Shown: piece after piece, positions 49,306-61,238 of the stretch
How positions within the stretch are numbered: position 1 is the first letter of the stretch
How the letters are laid out: the number at the start of each line of letters is the position of its first letter
The notes under the pieces: generated by a model
Told to the model about the DNA's origin: nothing
Databases searched by the model: none
The model's input: only the letters and a program-made list of their open reading frames with translations
Translations under genes and position numbers: made by a program
NCBI GenBank assembly: GCA_002189035.1
Contig: NEEC01000007.1
Span: 1,426,001-1,490,000, forward strand
Direction of reading: 5' to 3'
DNA length: 64,000 nt
From: Utricularia gibba
Lineage: Eukaryota > Streptophyta > Magnoliopsida > Lamiales > Lentibulariaceae

Positions 49306-52300
49306 ATGGCAGTTGCGAGAACCTATGCCGGAATCATGGTGGTCTTTTGCGCGGTTATGGCCACCGGAGCCGGTAGAGTTCTACCTTTACACCCTTATGT
49401 TAGGGATAGGCCCATCGTCAATGCCGCCCTGTACGACACTTCTAAGTACGGGATTCTCCAGATCGGAAATGGGCTCGCCGGAACTCCGCAGATGGGGTGG
49501 GTAGTCATCTATTTTCCATCATACTAGAAATATTGTTTTTTTATGAAGAAAATTGCATGCTAATTATATTGAATTGAAGTTCCATGAAGTTTGTGTGGAG
49601 TTGTTTCTCTTTCGTCGACGCAAGGGAGGTTTAGGATTGTGAGTGCTTCATTTTTTTTTGTTTTTGTTTTTTTTTTACATACGAGACTTCAACTTTGCCA
49701 CGTATGTGGTATGCTTATCCAAATTGGACATTTTAGATTCCAACAGCGATCGTGCTCTGGTCATGGCCACGTATGTTCTTTATCCAAACTATTAGGATAG
49801 GACCAAAGAAGCAGTCAATGGAGCGGAGCGTCTCTGTCCATTGGGATAGAAAAGGGACCCCTTTTTGAATTAATTTCACCTGGCCCGGGGGGCAACTTTC
49901 TCAACTGGAAAATTAGAGTACAAAGATCACCTTTTTAAGAACTTTTACTGGCTATGAGAGTCAATAGTGATGCCATGGCCAGATTAATGCTGTATTTTCA
50001 ATTGATCTCGGTTGAGGATGCTGCTAGAGTGCTTCCTTTGCAACCTTTTGTGAATGCCCAAGGAAAAACCATCCCTCGCATTTTTTATACTTCTAAATAT
50101 GGGATTTTGCAGCTGAGAAATGGTTTGCCGTAACTCGCCCCAATGGGGTAGAAAGTTTTCTCTTTTCCTTTCATTTTTTTTACTTTCTCATCTGTCAGGA
50201 GAAATTGTTTTTCTTATGTTGAATTTTGTCTGGTTTTGTACCTATGGAGCAGATGGAACAGTTGGAACTATTTTGCATGTGACATTAATGAAGAGCTCAT
50301 AAGGGAAACTGGTAATGGCTCCATTCTGGTGTTAATGATCCGCAGAGTATTTTAATGTATCTTAATGCATTAGACCTGTTGACGCTTTCTTACAGCTGAT
50401 GCACTTGTCTCCACCGGCTTGGCGAAGCTAGGCTATAACTACGTAAACATAGGTAGTTTACTGTCATGTTGGTTGCTTTCTTCATACTTTACAGCAGCTG
50501 TGTGGTCTGAAATACTCAAAATCATGAAACCCAGATGATTGTTGGTCTCAACGAGAACGGGATTCAAAGGGGCTTTTAGTTCCGGATCCGGATACCTTTC
50601 CATCGGGGATTAAGGCTCTTGCGGATTATGTACACTCCAAAGGGCTGAAGCTGGGCATCTATTCTGATGCAGGGTAAGCAAGAGTTTTCTACGGTTTACC
50701 ATTTGCTTCTGTTTCCTAATTCTCGCGTTAAATCTTCTGTAGGGCTTACACTTGCCAAGTCAGACCCGGATCGCTCAACCATGAATATGATGATGCAAGA
50801 AGTTTTGCATCTTGGGTCAGTTGTTTCTCTGGTTTCCAGTTATTGCCTTTGTGTGAATGTGTTCGTTGTTTATTGTTCCTGACTGTGCTTCTCTTTTGTT
50901 CTATAGGGCATTGATTACTTGAAATATGACAACTGCTACAATCTTGGCATTGATCCTGAGAAGAGGTAATCTATGATTCAATTTCAGAAGTTGGTTTCAA
51001 TCACCTGATCTGGTTGGCTTACTTTTCTACTAGGTATCCCCAATGCGTGATGCCCTGAACGCAACTGGACGCACCATATTCTACTCGCTTTGTGAATGGT
51101 AAACTGCATAGCTTTTAAATACAAAATTCTTGATCAACCCCCATAACTATTTGCTAATCTGAGGTCTGGTTTGAAACATGACAGGGGTGTGCATGATCCA
51201 GCTATTTGGGCTGGGAAAGTAGGCAACAGCTGGAGAACTACAGATGATATAAATGATTCATGGGCAAGGTTTGGATTCCTTCACCTTCTCTGCTAAGTAG
51301 AAAAATGACATTTTTGCTGAGAGATATGGAGATAATTCGAGTTTCTTTTCCTTGTTTGGCTGCAGCTTCACAACAATAGCTGATCTCAATGACAAATGGG
51401 CAGCCTATGCAGGGCCAGGTGGCTGGAATGGTAAGACTCTAAAATCCTTGTAATAGGTCAAGGTTCGTTTCTCAATCAGCAAACTTCTGTGCTTTCTTGG
51501 CAGATCCTGATATGTTGGAAGTCGGAAACGGGGGAATGACTTACGATGAATACCGAGCACATTTCAGCATCTGGGCGGCGATGAAGGTACCCCTTGTCTC
51601 AAAGTGCTGCATTGATCACGAACTCGTCAAAGTTCACAAACTAAACTCATCTTTACCTTGCAGGCTCCACTTCTAATTGGCTGTGATGTGAGAAACATGG
51701 CACCAGAGGCTTATGAGATTCTCACCAATGAGGAAGTTATTGCTGTTAACCAAGGCAAGGCATTGGATTCATGATGATCTGCTGACATCTTTGTAGCTAT
51801 ATACTTTCTGCTTTGGTATGCCTCGAACTGAACTGCTACTCCTCTTGCAGACCCACTTGGTGTTCAAGGGAGAAAGGTTTATACTTACGGACCTGATAAC
51901 TGCTATCAAGTAGGAACTCCAAGCTCTTGTTTTCATGCCTTTTTTTTTTTTTTCCCTTTCGTGGCATTTGATTCTGATTTGTGGGCCTTGGTTCCTTGCT
52001 GGTTTCAGATATGGGCCGGTCCACTCTCTGGTCATCGCCTTGCTGTAGTGTTATGGAACAGGTGTTCCAAACCTGCTACCATTTCCACTCAATGGTCTGC
52101 ACTTGGCCTTGAGTCTTCTACAAGCGTTTCCATCAGAGATTTATGGAAGGTACTTGTGCCTGTCCACTCTCTTTTTATCAGCCTGTGTTCTAATTATCCT
52201 GCATCACTGAGTTTCAAGTCTGTTTTGCATATTTCAGCATGAATATGTTGCTACGAACAAAATAGCCTCATTCAGTGCTCGAGTGGCGCCTCATGGTTGT

Positions 52301-52348
52301 GAAATGTACATCTTCACTCCATCTCCAGTGGCCACATCAGCAGTTTAA
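49306..52348 (+). CDS. Alpha-galactosidase (GH27)
   Basis: A secreted or vacuolar enzyme that removes terminal alpha-galactose from galactolipids, raffinose sugars or galactomannan. Fourteen exons: 49306-49496, 50253-50311, 50396-50452, 50535-50673, 50743-50815, 50907-50965, 51034-51098, 51185-51268, 51366-51430, 51504-51586, 51664-51754, 51851-51909, 52009-52149, 52238-52348. A signal peptide covers about residues 1-23. Catalytic motifs are [10 protein letters not shown] (nucleophile Asp) and RTTDDI (acid/base Asp); DDCWS, GIYSDAG and CEWGVHDP are also conserved. Exon 7 lacks one base in the C-run 51038-51041 (RYP should pass to [10 protein letters not shown]). With it the total is 1278 nt, 425 residues. 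Intron 11 has a GC donor. A second first exon lies in intron 1. Confidence 0.95.
49954..50147 (+). pseudogene. Duplicate first exon of the alpha-galactosidase, with an in-frame stop
   Basis: Inside intron 1, an ATG at 49954 opens a frame that reads [20 protein letters not shown] and [13 protein letters not shown], clearly paralogous to the real exon 1 (RVLPLHPYV..., [20 protein letters not shown]). A TAA at 50131-50133 interrupts it. It ends with the same GG|GT donor, and its length (194 nt) has the same phase as exon 1 (191 nt). It could be a dead alternative first exon or, if the local sequence is wrong, a live one. Confidence 0.75.
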
Positions 52349-52744
52349 TTCACTTGTGCTCTCAGTATTACTGGAGTATGTTCAGGAGAAAAGAGAAGAC
52401 CAAAAATGGCCTTTACACTAAGAGGAGTAGGAGTTTACATGAAGCTGCAAATGTCATTGTGTACAGCAATTGTATACTGTTGTTTTTCTGTGTGTGAACT
52501 GTGTGTATATTTCAAGTGAAATGAAGAGGTATAGATACATATTTCCCATAGTTTAAATCCAAAACAAATGTCACCTCATCTCCTCCTAACTGCAGTCCTT
52601 TTTGGCAAGGTAACATCTAATAGGATTACATGATCAAATGTAGTTATTTAGGACATGATGCAGTGCAATAAAACATAAGACAAAGAGCCTGTCCGAGTAC
52701 GCACTTCAGGTCTGTAGATGAGATTACTTTAATTCAGGTGTCTA
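52349..52744. other. Convergent 3' region between alpha-galactosidase and NPL4
   Basis: 396 bp between the two stop codons. It holds both 3' UTRs and no other gene. Confidence 0.6.
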
Positions 52745-54166
52745 TCAAGAGGACATGGCCAGAGACTCGATAAGGAGCTGATAGCCTTCAGGGACTGTGG
52801 CCTGAGAGAGTACGCATGCTGTCAACGCTGGAATATCGGAGTTGATATCTAAATATCTTGCAAGCAAGAGCAACAGATGGAAGTCAGAAATTCTTTTCAC
52901 AAAGGGCAAACTCTTGGTGCGATCCAGGTGGTTCTTCATGGCCTTCATTGTCACAGGAAAACCAGGCCTGTTCTCAATTGGGAATGTCGATGAAAGCGGT
53001 CCCTGGAATATCATTCAAGTTCGTCAGAGAAAAATAAAAAATGAGTGCCAGTTGAACAATAACAAGACCTACTTCACCACTTCCCAAAACAAAAACAAAT
53101 AAGCATCTACTTCAGTAACAAAAACTAAGCAAACAGGAGCTAAATGAGGGATAAATTGAATTAAGAACAAAAGATTCTCTGTAACCTGGTGATCAGAAAT
53201 TTTGACAACCACCAAGAAGAAATCATTGTCCACATCTTTGGTATCCTTGACCCCAACCACCACATCCTTATTCATCCTTGATAATTTGGGATCGTTCACC
53301 TTACTGAGATCCTTCTGAAACCACCCTTCTTTGAAGAGTCTTACACATATATCACTCATCTGAAAAGCCTCAAAGTGCACATCCATTCCCCCATCCTCGT
53401 TCACAATTAGTTTCACCATTGCGGTAACCCACTCCTTTAAATCTCCCTCGGCTTGTAACTCAACTGCTTGCAAAACCTCAGCATTAGACATTGTGTAATC
53501 TTTCGTGTCCTGGCTAATTGTCTGAGTAAATATGTATCCAACCTTCCTCATCCCCAACCCTAAAGCAATTGCATCAACAAACTTCTCCTCATCAGGATCC
53601 CTTAAAAGCAACAGATTCTCCTCTGTGCCTTGTTGTGGAGGCTCGTAGATGAAATCAACCTCAACTTTCCCCACCTCTGACACCGTTCCATACATGAATC
53701 CCCCACGTTTAACAGCAAAAGCTAAACTTTCATTTACATAAAGCTGAAAGGCGTTAGCAGCATCACGATCAAATGAGACAAGCTCGCAATGAGGGTTCTC
53801 CTGCCGACTAACTCTCATCTGTTTCGCAATCAAATCATCAATTGTCATCTTCTTACCAAAGGAACCTGATGGCTGAAAGGCTGGACCCGCAACTTTACGC
53901 TCCCCTTCGTAAGCCAGGTAAACAATGGAGCCATGGGACACCTTAAGCGAAGACAATGCAGTATTTGGGTCCCCCATATCTGCGAACTGGTTCAATTCAC
54001 TTGGGTTTTTCGCAAGAAGCAACTTTTGATTTGTGGAAAGAACTTGGGCATGCAGCGGAACTCGAAGCTGCGATTCGATCTCCGATTTGAGTTGTCCAAC
54101 CGTAGGCCGTGGATTTCCCACCGACACCCGTTCTAAACCGTCGCGACTGCGGACTCTGATCATCAT
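52745..54166 (-). CDS. NPL4: NPL4-like protein (Cdc48 cofactor)
   Basis: A cofactor that, with Ufd1, helps Cdc48/p97 extract ubiquitinated proteins, including in ER-associated degradation. Two exons, 54166-53186 and 53002-52745, sum to 1239 nt, 412 residues, in frame. The N-terminus (MMIRVRSRDGLERV) starts a ubiquitin-like domain of about 80 residues. The NPL4 domain follows with MTIDDLIAKQMRVSRQE, VDFIYEPPQQGTEENLLLL and VGYIFTQTISQDT, the MPN-like core without metal ligands. FHLLLLLARYLDI is near the end. There is no C-terminal zinc finger, as in other plant NPL4 proteins. It is divergent from the pectinesterase gene. Confidence 0.94.
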
Positions 54167-54690
54167 CTTTCCCCAAGTAAACAGGAATTTCAGAGAACGC
54201 TTGGTGGGCTCGGCAGCGCAGCAGTCGTTCTGCACAAATCTTTGATCACGAAAAAGCAAAATACGAGTAACAAATAGTTTTATACAAATCCTCAGAGAAG
54301 AGATTCGAAAGGGAAGAGAAGCAGATGAAGGAAGCAATCCAATCTATCTTTGGAAATATGCCTGGGCCGGGCCGGGAGTGTTTTATTGCTGGGCTATATA
54401 ATGACCGGTCTTATATTGGGCCCAAAAGCCCAAAATCACACTTCAAAGCGCACTCTCGTTCTGCAAAAAGTGCTCCACTTTCGGTTGCAGATGCAAAGGT
54501 GGTTTGCAGGAAATGCTCATCAAATCAGGTCCGTTTCTGCGAGTCCCCCACCATCACCTCCGTTATTGTGGCCCGTGAGTCGATTTCGCAATAACCCAGA
54601 ATTGTTAATGGCGGGTTTCAATTGCTTTAATTGATTGGAGGGAGTTCTGCTTTATACTATTTATTCCATGAAGACGACCTATTCGAGAAA
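54167..54690. promoter_or_regulatory. Divergent promoter between NPL4 and pectinesterase, with GGCCC-type cluster
   Basis: 524 bp between start codons. Between about 54362 and 54436 the sequence has GGGCCGGGCCGG, TGGGC and TGGGCCCAAAAGCCC. A TATATAA at about 54396-54402 lies in the same cluster and is usable on either strand. Site II-like function is inferred. Confidence 0.55.
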
Positions 54691-56672
54691 ATGCAGCACA
54701 GAAAGCATATTAAAGATCCTCCAGAGTCCGCCGATACTGCGCCTCCCAACACTCCTCCTGTTTCCACTCCATTTCGGAAGCGGAAATTCTTCTTCTTTCT
54801 CTCTACCATGTCGGCCTTTCTTTCTACCCTTCTCCTATTCTTCTTCATCGCTGCTTGCGTTTCCGGTAAGCACAAGGCCGCCGTGAACACCAACCCAGTG
54901 TCAGGTTACCCCATTATTCGCGAGGTCTGCAGGGCTTCTCGCGACCCATCTACCTGTGAAACCTCCTTTTCGTCTCGCCCCCCCGAAAATGCTTCCGTTA
55001 TAGGAGCCATTGATTCTGCATTGCGCCTTTCCTCTCAGAATCGCGATGTGGGTCGGGAAATGGTTCAGAACATCCTCGATTCCTCGGCTGCGAAATTCAA
55101 CCTCTCTAACGCTGCTAAAACGTGTCTTGAATTGTTGGGTTACTCGAAGTACAGGACGGATATGGCGGGCGGCGCCTTGTCGCGGGGCGCAATCAAGGAT
55201 GCTCGTGCATGGATGAGCGCATCCTTGGTCTACCATTATGATTGCTGGTCGGGGCTTAGGTACGTGAACGATACCTCTGACATTGTGCTCAAGACGATGT
55301 ATTTCTTCAACACCTCGTTAATAGTATCCAGCGCAAATGCGCTGGCGATGATTGCGAACTACGATGTTTCTGGGGAGAAAACTGATCTTTGGACTCCGCC
55401 GAAGACGGAGCGCGATGGGTTCTGGGAGCCAGCGCAGGAATCCACGGGCTTCGTTTTTTCTGGAGGATTTCCGGTAGATCTGAAGCCGGATGTGACTGTG
55501 TGCAAGACTGGATGCAACTATGCGACCGTACAGGAGGCGGTGAACGCCGCACCGGAGAATCCTACTGCTCGTAATCGGTTCGTGATATGGATTAAAACCG
55601 GTGTTTACGAGGAGATGGTCCGGGTTCCGTTTGAGAAAAAGAATGTCGTGTTCTTGGGAGATGGCATGGGCAAGACCCTGATTACCGGATCTGCGAATGT
55701 AGCCTATCAAGGCGTTACCACGTACAACACCGCCACCGTTGGTAAGCTTGAATTATCAGTCTATTTTCTGATTATCTGGTTTCTCCTTTTCACGGCTTGG
55801 AAGCCACAAAATCCACCTTGGCTGTTGATGATACATCAAAATGGATTTTTAATACTGATGTTTTTCTACTAGGGACATGATATATGTGAATCTGCTCTTG
55901 TGTTCAGCGCTCCTTTTGAGCTATACAGCAACTATCTTTTTTCCTTGAGGTATTGACATGAGATCTTGTTCATTTTGTGGGTGAAGGTGTTATGGGTGAT
56001 GGATTCATGGCTTCTGGCATTACATTTCAGAACAAAGCAGGGCCTGAGGCACACCAAGCTGTAGCATTCCGGTCTGATAGCGATCTATCAGTGATTGACA
56101 ACTGCGAATTCCTGGGCAACCAAGACACCCTCTACGCCCACAGCTTACGCCAGTACTACAAATCATGCCGAATCCAAGGAAATGTGGATTTCATATTCGG
56201 CAACTCAGCCGTGTTTTTCCAAGACTGCCTCATCCTGATCGCAACTCGCCAAGTATACCCAGAGAAGGGCGAGAAGAATGCTGTTACCGCCCATGGCAGA
56301 ATCGACCCTGCTCAATCAACTGGTTTCGTGTTCCACAATTGCGTGATCAATGGCACAGATGAGTATATGTCTCTTTACAGAAGCAAGCCTAGCGTGCACA
56401 AAACATTCTTGGGGCGGCCATGGAAAGAGTACTCGAGAACGGTGTTCATCAGGTGCACATTGGAGGAACTCATCATGCCTGACGGATGGCTACCCTGGAA
56501 CGGTGATTTCGCTCTGCGAACACTCTACTATGGCGAATTCGAGAACATGGGACCTGGTTCTGATACATCACAGAGAGTGAAATGGAGCAGCAGCATCCCA
56601 GCCGAGCATGTTCACTACTACTCCGTTCAGAATTTCATACAGGGAGATCAGTGGATTCCCACGTCATCTTAG
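54691..56672 (+). CDS. Pectinesterase with PMEI-type pro-region (type I PME)
   Basis: Removes methyl esters from wall homogalacturonan. Exons 54691-55741 and 55987-56672 sum to 1737 nt, 578 residues, in frame. A membrane or signal-anchor segment ([17 protein letters not shown], about residues 43-60) precedes the inhibitor-like pro-region (residues about 70-220, with [14 protein letters not shown] and CLELLGYS). The catalytic domain begins near [17 protein letters not shown]. Its motifs are [44 protein letters not shown] and [11 protein letters not shown], which contain the two catalytic aspartates and the oxyanion glutamines. ATG at 54691 gives a long basic N-terminus; ATG at 54808 (MSAFLSTLL) is an alternative start that would leave a cleaner signal peptide. 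Confidence 0.94.
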
Positions 56673-56824
56673 TCATCGCTGCCGAGGATCAGCTTCTCAT
56701 TCAGCTTATGTTGGCAGTTTGTTAAGATCAAATGAAATACCAAGTAGCGGATGTGGTTCTGCTTTGTTTCACTTCATCCTGAAATAGAGTTTTAAAAAAG
56801 TGAATATTTTGTTTCGATTCGGCG
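56673..56824 (+). promoter_or_regulatory. Very short spacer between pectinesterase and TRM1-like gene
   Basis: Only 152 bp separate the pectinesterase stop from the next start codon on the same strand. The promoter of the second gene must lie within the first gene's 3' UTR, or inside its last exon. No TATA box is obvious. Confidence 0.5.
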
Positions 56825-58498
56825 ATGTTCTCTCTTACCAATTTCTCTTCTTTCAAGTTTCTGAGACCACCAAGATGCTGCAAATGTCAGCTCGAAACGG
56901 AAAGGGGTCTGTCGTTTGAAGTTGGCGACACTTTCTTCCGCCGAGAGAGCACCACAGGCCGCGACCTCGGGGTGCTGTCTGCGGCTGTTTACAAGAAATC
57001 CAACAATGCACTCCGGGTGCTCGACGCAATGTGCGGGTGTGGAATTCGCTCTTTGCGGTATCTGGTGGAGGCTGAGGCCGACTTTGTGGTGGCCAATGAT
57101 GCAAACCCGGACATCCGAGGTGCGATTCTGAGAAATTTGGAGATGGCCGATAAAGAAGGGAAGACATGGGCAGTCAAACATTTGGATGCTAACCGGATTT
57201 TGATGGAGAGCGGTTTGGAGGGCAGTTTTTTTAACATGATTGATATCGATTCTTTCGGGAGCGAGTCTAGCTATTTGAGGTCTGCTATGTATGCTGTGAA
57301 ATTGGATGGGCTTTTGTATATCACTTCCACTGATGGATTCTCTTCCGGCGGTCACCAGCCTCAGCAGTTAGTGATTTTTTTATAAAAAAAGATTGCTGCT
57401 TTTCTGTGCTTCTGTCTCTTTTTTTCGTGAATTCTCTGGTTGGAAAACTTAAAAGACCTCCTTTTTGGATGGTAGAACATTGGCTGCATATGGAGCATAC
57501 GTTAAGCATATGCCTTACTCAAATGAAGTTGGATTGCGGATGCTTATAGGCGGAGCACTACGGGAGGCGGCTGTGCTTGGTTTTCATGTGGTTCCCCTTT
57601 TCTCATATTACTCATACCATGGCCCTGTTTTTCGAGCAATGCTCCGAGTGAAGCGGGGCAAGTCTCCCAGCGAGAGGTATTGTGCATTTGCTGGTCCTTG
57701 AATCTTTATCACCCTCATTTCTGCTTGAAAACCAACCATGCATTGGTTATTGTAGGCATTACGGTTTCATCACCTATTGTACTCGTTGTGGAAATTCTCG
57801 TGCATTTTCATGGGAAGAACTCGGTGAAATGAGATGCCCTTGCAGTAATGTATGTTTTAGGATGATCTCCTTCTATTCTTCTAGCTTGCAATGAAATGTG
57901 ATCTGAAGTATGCTGATTCCCTTTTCTCCTCCTCAGGGGCGAAGCTCACTTGTTGTTTCAGGGCCTCTTTGGACCGGACCACTTCATGATTCATCATTCT
58001 TGTCTGAAATGCTTGATTTAGCTCATGAATGGGGTTGGATAGGGGAGAATGGAACCGGAAAACAGTTGGAGATGCTTCTGAAACTTATGATGGGCGAATG
58101 CGACCCTGTTTTGCCATTTGGATACCTCAAAATAGATAAGGTACTTGAGAAACATCTTTTGGAAATGCTGGACCTCAAGTGGGATGATTAGACAAGGCGA
58201 GTCACGTTCTAACCTTATGACTGCTCATTGTCCTCCCCAGATGGCAAGCCGGGCGAAGGTCAACTCCCCGTCTATTAACGTGTTGTTGCAAGCTTTACAC
58301 AAGGTAGGATCAATCGATCGATCGATCCGTCCGGTGCTTGTTAATTCTGTCAACATCCTCCATTTTTTAATGCAGGAAGGATACGCGGCTTGCAGATCAC
58401 ACATTGACTCGAATGCAATCAAGACAAATTGTTCGATGGTCGACTGTGTGAGGCTGATGAAGGAACTCAAACAGAGTTCACTCACTCAGGTGCCATGA
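56825..58498 (+). CDS. TRM1: TRM1-like tRNA (guanine-26-N2)-dimethyltransferase
   Basis: A SAM-dependent enzyme that methylates G26 of tRNAs; a divergent, probably organelle-targeted plant member. Six exons: 56825-57366, 57476-57676, 57756-57849, 57937-58140, 58241-58303, 58376-58498; sum 1227 nt, 408 residues, in frame. The N-terminus looks like a transit peptide. The SAM motif is RVLDAMCGCGIRSLRYL. DIDSFGSE stands in for the DLDPFG-type TRM1 motif and TSTDGFSS for CTD. Then come LAAYGAYVKHMPYSNEVGLR and LREAAVLGFHVVPLFSYYS. A CTRCG and CPC pair in exon 3 is likely a zinc site. Intron 5 is only 72 nt and contains a (GATC)-type repeat near 58312-58327. Confidence 0.9.
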
Positions 58499-58984
58499 CA
58501 ACAACTGTTGGTTTTTTTCTGAACAAAATGCAAGCAAGCTAGCTAGCTATTAGGCACTAACAATGGACTTACTGTTTATAGTGAAGGAGTACCACATATC
58601 TGTGTTCATTTCAATTTGTGGTGCTCGGAAAGCAAAGCCCCTGCCCCATCCACAGAAAAGGTATCATGGTAACACTTCTTATCAGAGATAAGTGGAACTG
58701 CTCTTTTATCTTACAACTGATAGGGAGCCAAACTCAAACTCAGGCACCATTTTTGTTTTTTTTGTCAAGCTCAAACTCAGAGCGTTGATTCATTCTTTCC
58801 TCTTTCACCATGATTCAATATACATACATACACAGACTCTTGGTGGCTTCAGCCTCAGCCAGGTATTCAAATTATGTGAAAAGTAAACCCAGATCCTGAT
58901 TATCATACATCACTCACTCTCTAGTTACCTTAAGGCCTCTCCTCTTGATAAATTAAACTCCGAGTCGAGGCCTGCATGGATGAA

Positions 58985-59820
58985 TCAGAATTGGCCTCCT
59001 TCAAAGGTCTGGCCGAATTGCCAGCCCGCGGGCGCAACGTTGTAGCTGGTGAGGGTGCGGCCATCGCTGGTGGTCACCTGGAAGGACAGAGCCTGGCCGT
59101 TGATATACGAGTTGCTCTGCCAATTTTGGCCCCAGTTCCTTGACATGGGCTGCCACCCGAATTGGAACCCTTGATGGATACTGAATGGACGTCCCCTGCG
59201 CCGGCCACATTGGTGACCAGTACCAGGTTGAAGTAGGAGTGGCCGTTGATTGTGAATCTTATCCCTCCCTTCTTCACGCACGGCACCCTTCTGAAAGAAA
59301 CAGGGACGATTCCGGCGCGGTACTGGGCGATCTGCAGGTACGCCGGTTCGGCGAGATCGAAATGCTGACGGGGAGGATTGCACCAGCCACCGTTGTCGTT
59401 GGGGAGGGATGGATTGGGGGGCAGAAATTGGTGGCGGTTACGGTGATGGTCCCCGGGATGCACCACCGTGGCTCGCCGGCGCAGGTGAGCTCGTAGCAGG
59501 CGCCGCAAGTGAGGCCATTGTTGAACAGAGCAGTACTCAGAGCCGCGGTGTTGGTGCCGTAGCCCTGGCTGTACAGGTTGCCGTAGCCACACGCTCCGCC
59601 TGTTTCCGCCATTACAGACAATCAGTGAACTATGTAGAAGACAACAGTGGAGTCAATGAATGAAAAAAGGCTCCTTCGACTCACCCATTGTGCCGGATGC
59701 ATCTCCCCCGCCGTAGAAGGTAGCATGAGCGCTGTCCCAGTTGCCATATTCACCAAATGCACCCAAAAAGGAGAAGCCCCAGATGAGAAGAACCATCAAA
59801 GAATCTACAGAAGAAGCCAT
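58985..59820 (-). CDS. EXPA: Alpha-expansin, second gene (intron 2 absent)
   Basis: Secreted wall-loosening protein. Two exons, 59820-59685 and 59599-58985. Residues 1-23 form the signal peptide; the mature part begins near [50 protein letters not shown] and [10 protein letters not shown] are typical. Two single-base gaps break the frame: one in the G-run 59416-59421 (coding strand, FCPP to [10 protein letters not shown]) and one in the C-run 59156-59158 (SNSG to WQPMSRN). With both restored the gene is 753 nt, 250 residues, normal length. There is no intron where the first expansin has its second one: the frame runs straight through [11 protein letters not shown]. Confidence 0.93.
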
Positions 59821-59898
59821 TGAGCAAATCCGGATCTGTGTCGTTGGCTCTGTGCTGTGATAAGCTGGCTGTGCAAAACTGTGAAGGGGAGAAAGGGT

Positions 59899-59906
59899 TA
59901 TTTATA
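59899..59906 (-). promoter_or_regulatory. TATA box of the second expansin gene
   Basis: TATAAATA on the minus strand lies 79 bp upstream of the start codon at 59820. Confidence 0.55.
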
Positions 59907-60271
59907 ATGAGAAAAAAGAGATACGATAGTTATTCGAAAAGGACGAGATACCAAGCAGCTGAATTAAGTTCGACAGCCACCAAACGAGCTACGGCCAACA
60001 AGCACATGCCTTTGCCTTGAAACAAGAACCATCAATTGCCCAATCTCTTTGACCCTACATCCACATGCAATTCTGCTCTTCTCTTCATTCACTCATTCTT
60101 CTACTCGCCCCTTGATTTCTGTACCTCCCCTACGCTCACTTCAACGCTTAATTTAGACCACTGCACCCATACCCATTGCGAGGATTTGTGCGCACTCAAC
60201 TTTGAGATCCACCACAAGTGTGTGTGAGTTAAGAATTTAAATATACAATGAATATGAATCAGATTAGATTT

Positions 60272-60443
60272 AATCGATTATTAATGATTTATAATTTTTT
60301 ATAAATTACATGATAAAATATTAAATTCAATCGAGTATTAATAATTTTATAATTTTTTATGAATTGTATGAGAAAATAATAAATTTAATTGATTATTAAT
60401 AATTTATAATTTCTTATATATTTGATGATTTTAATTTTATGAT
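60272..60443 (+). repeat. Imperfect AT-rich tandem repeat, three units of about 57-58 bp
   Basis: Units begin at about 60272, 60329 and 60387, each with a core like AATCGATTATTAATGATTTA followed by an ATTTTTTAT-type and an AAATAATAAAT-type tail. A fourth copy of the core is at 61239. No open frame. Confidence 0.75.
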
Positions 60444-61238
60444 GTGAAATTATTTGTTTTAATACTGATAAAAACTCATCCAAACGCCTCCAAACATAAC
60501 TAAATCAAAACATACAAAACCCCGTTTCATAACCAAGATGAATCCGTGCTTCTTTAACATTTAGAATTCGGTGCAAAATGTTGAAAAACGTTGTCGGCCG
60601 GGATGCGTATGGGCAAGTGGCAGTGGGGTGGATGCGATTAGGACAGTTTTGTAATAGTTTAAGAGAGACAAAGGGGTGGATCATGCCTTAAGCTGCCTGC
60701 TGCAACTACTACAAAATAATGCTATCAAGAAGTTTAGTTGATAATGGCCGGGGTTTACAATTAATTGGATGGTGGTTTAGCTTTAGGCGAGAGAGGAATT
60801 CCTTGCAGTCGGTTAGGTGCATGCCCTACCATGTTACTAGCACATGGACAAGTCGTGTACATTTCACCATCATGTCACCCTACCCTAATTATTTCAATCA
60901 CGTCTCCCTCAACTTATACCCTCCTATCTCAATGCTCTCCTTCGTCGGGTGTCTAATATTCGTAACCGAACATAATTTATTTGCTGCCTTTTCACCCCCC
61001 ATAAAGTTTTTGTTTTTTTTGTTTGCTTTAATATTAAATATTTTAAGAAATTGAAACTCATATTCGCAATCTTAGAACTAGAACTCAACGTGCACTCGAT
61101 AGATTTGTTTGTGGCTCTAAATTAAAAACCGTATTTGTTTGATGGATAATGTTCTCCACCAAACACTTATATAACCCCTCTAATCAAGTTTTCAAAACTC
61201 TTAATCAAATGATAACCAAACATACGTTTTATGTACTT
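60444..61238. other. Intergenic spacer
   Basis: No recognisable coding exon. Short open frames around 60719-61054 have no family features. Confidence 0.5.
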
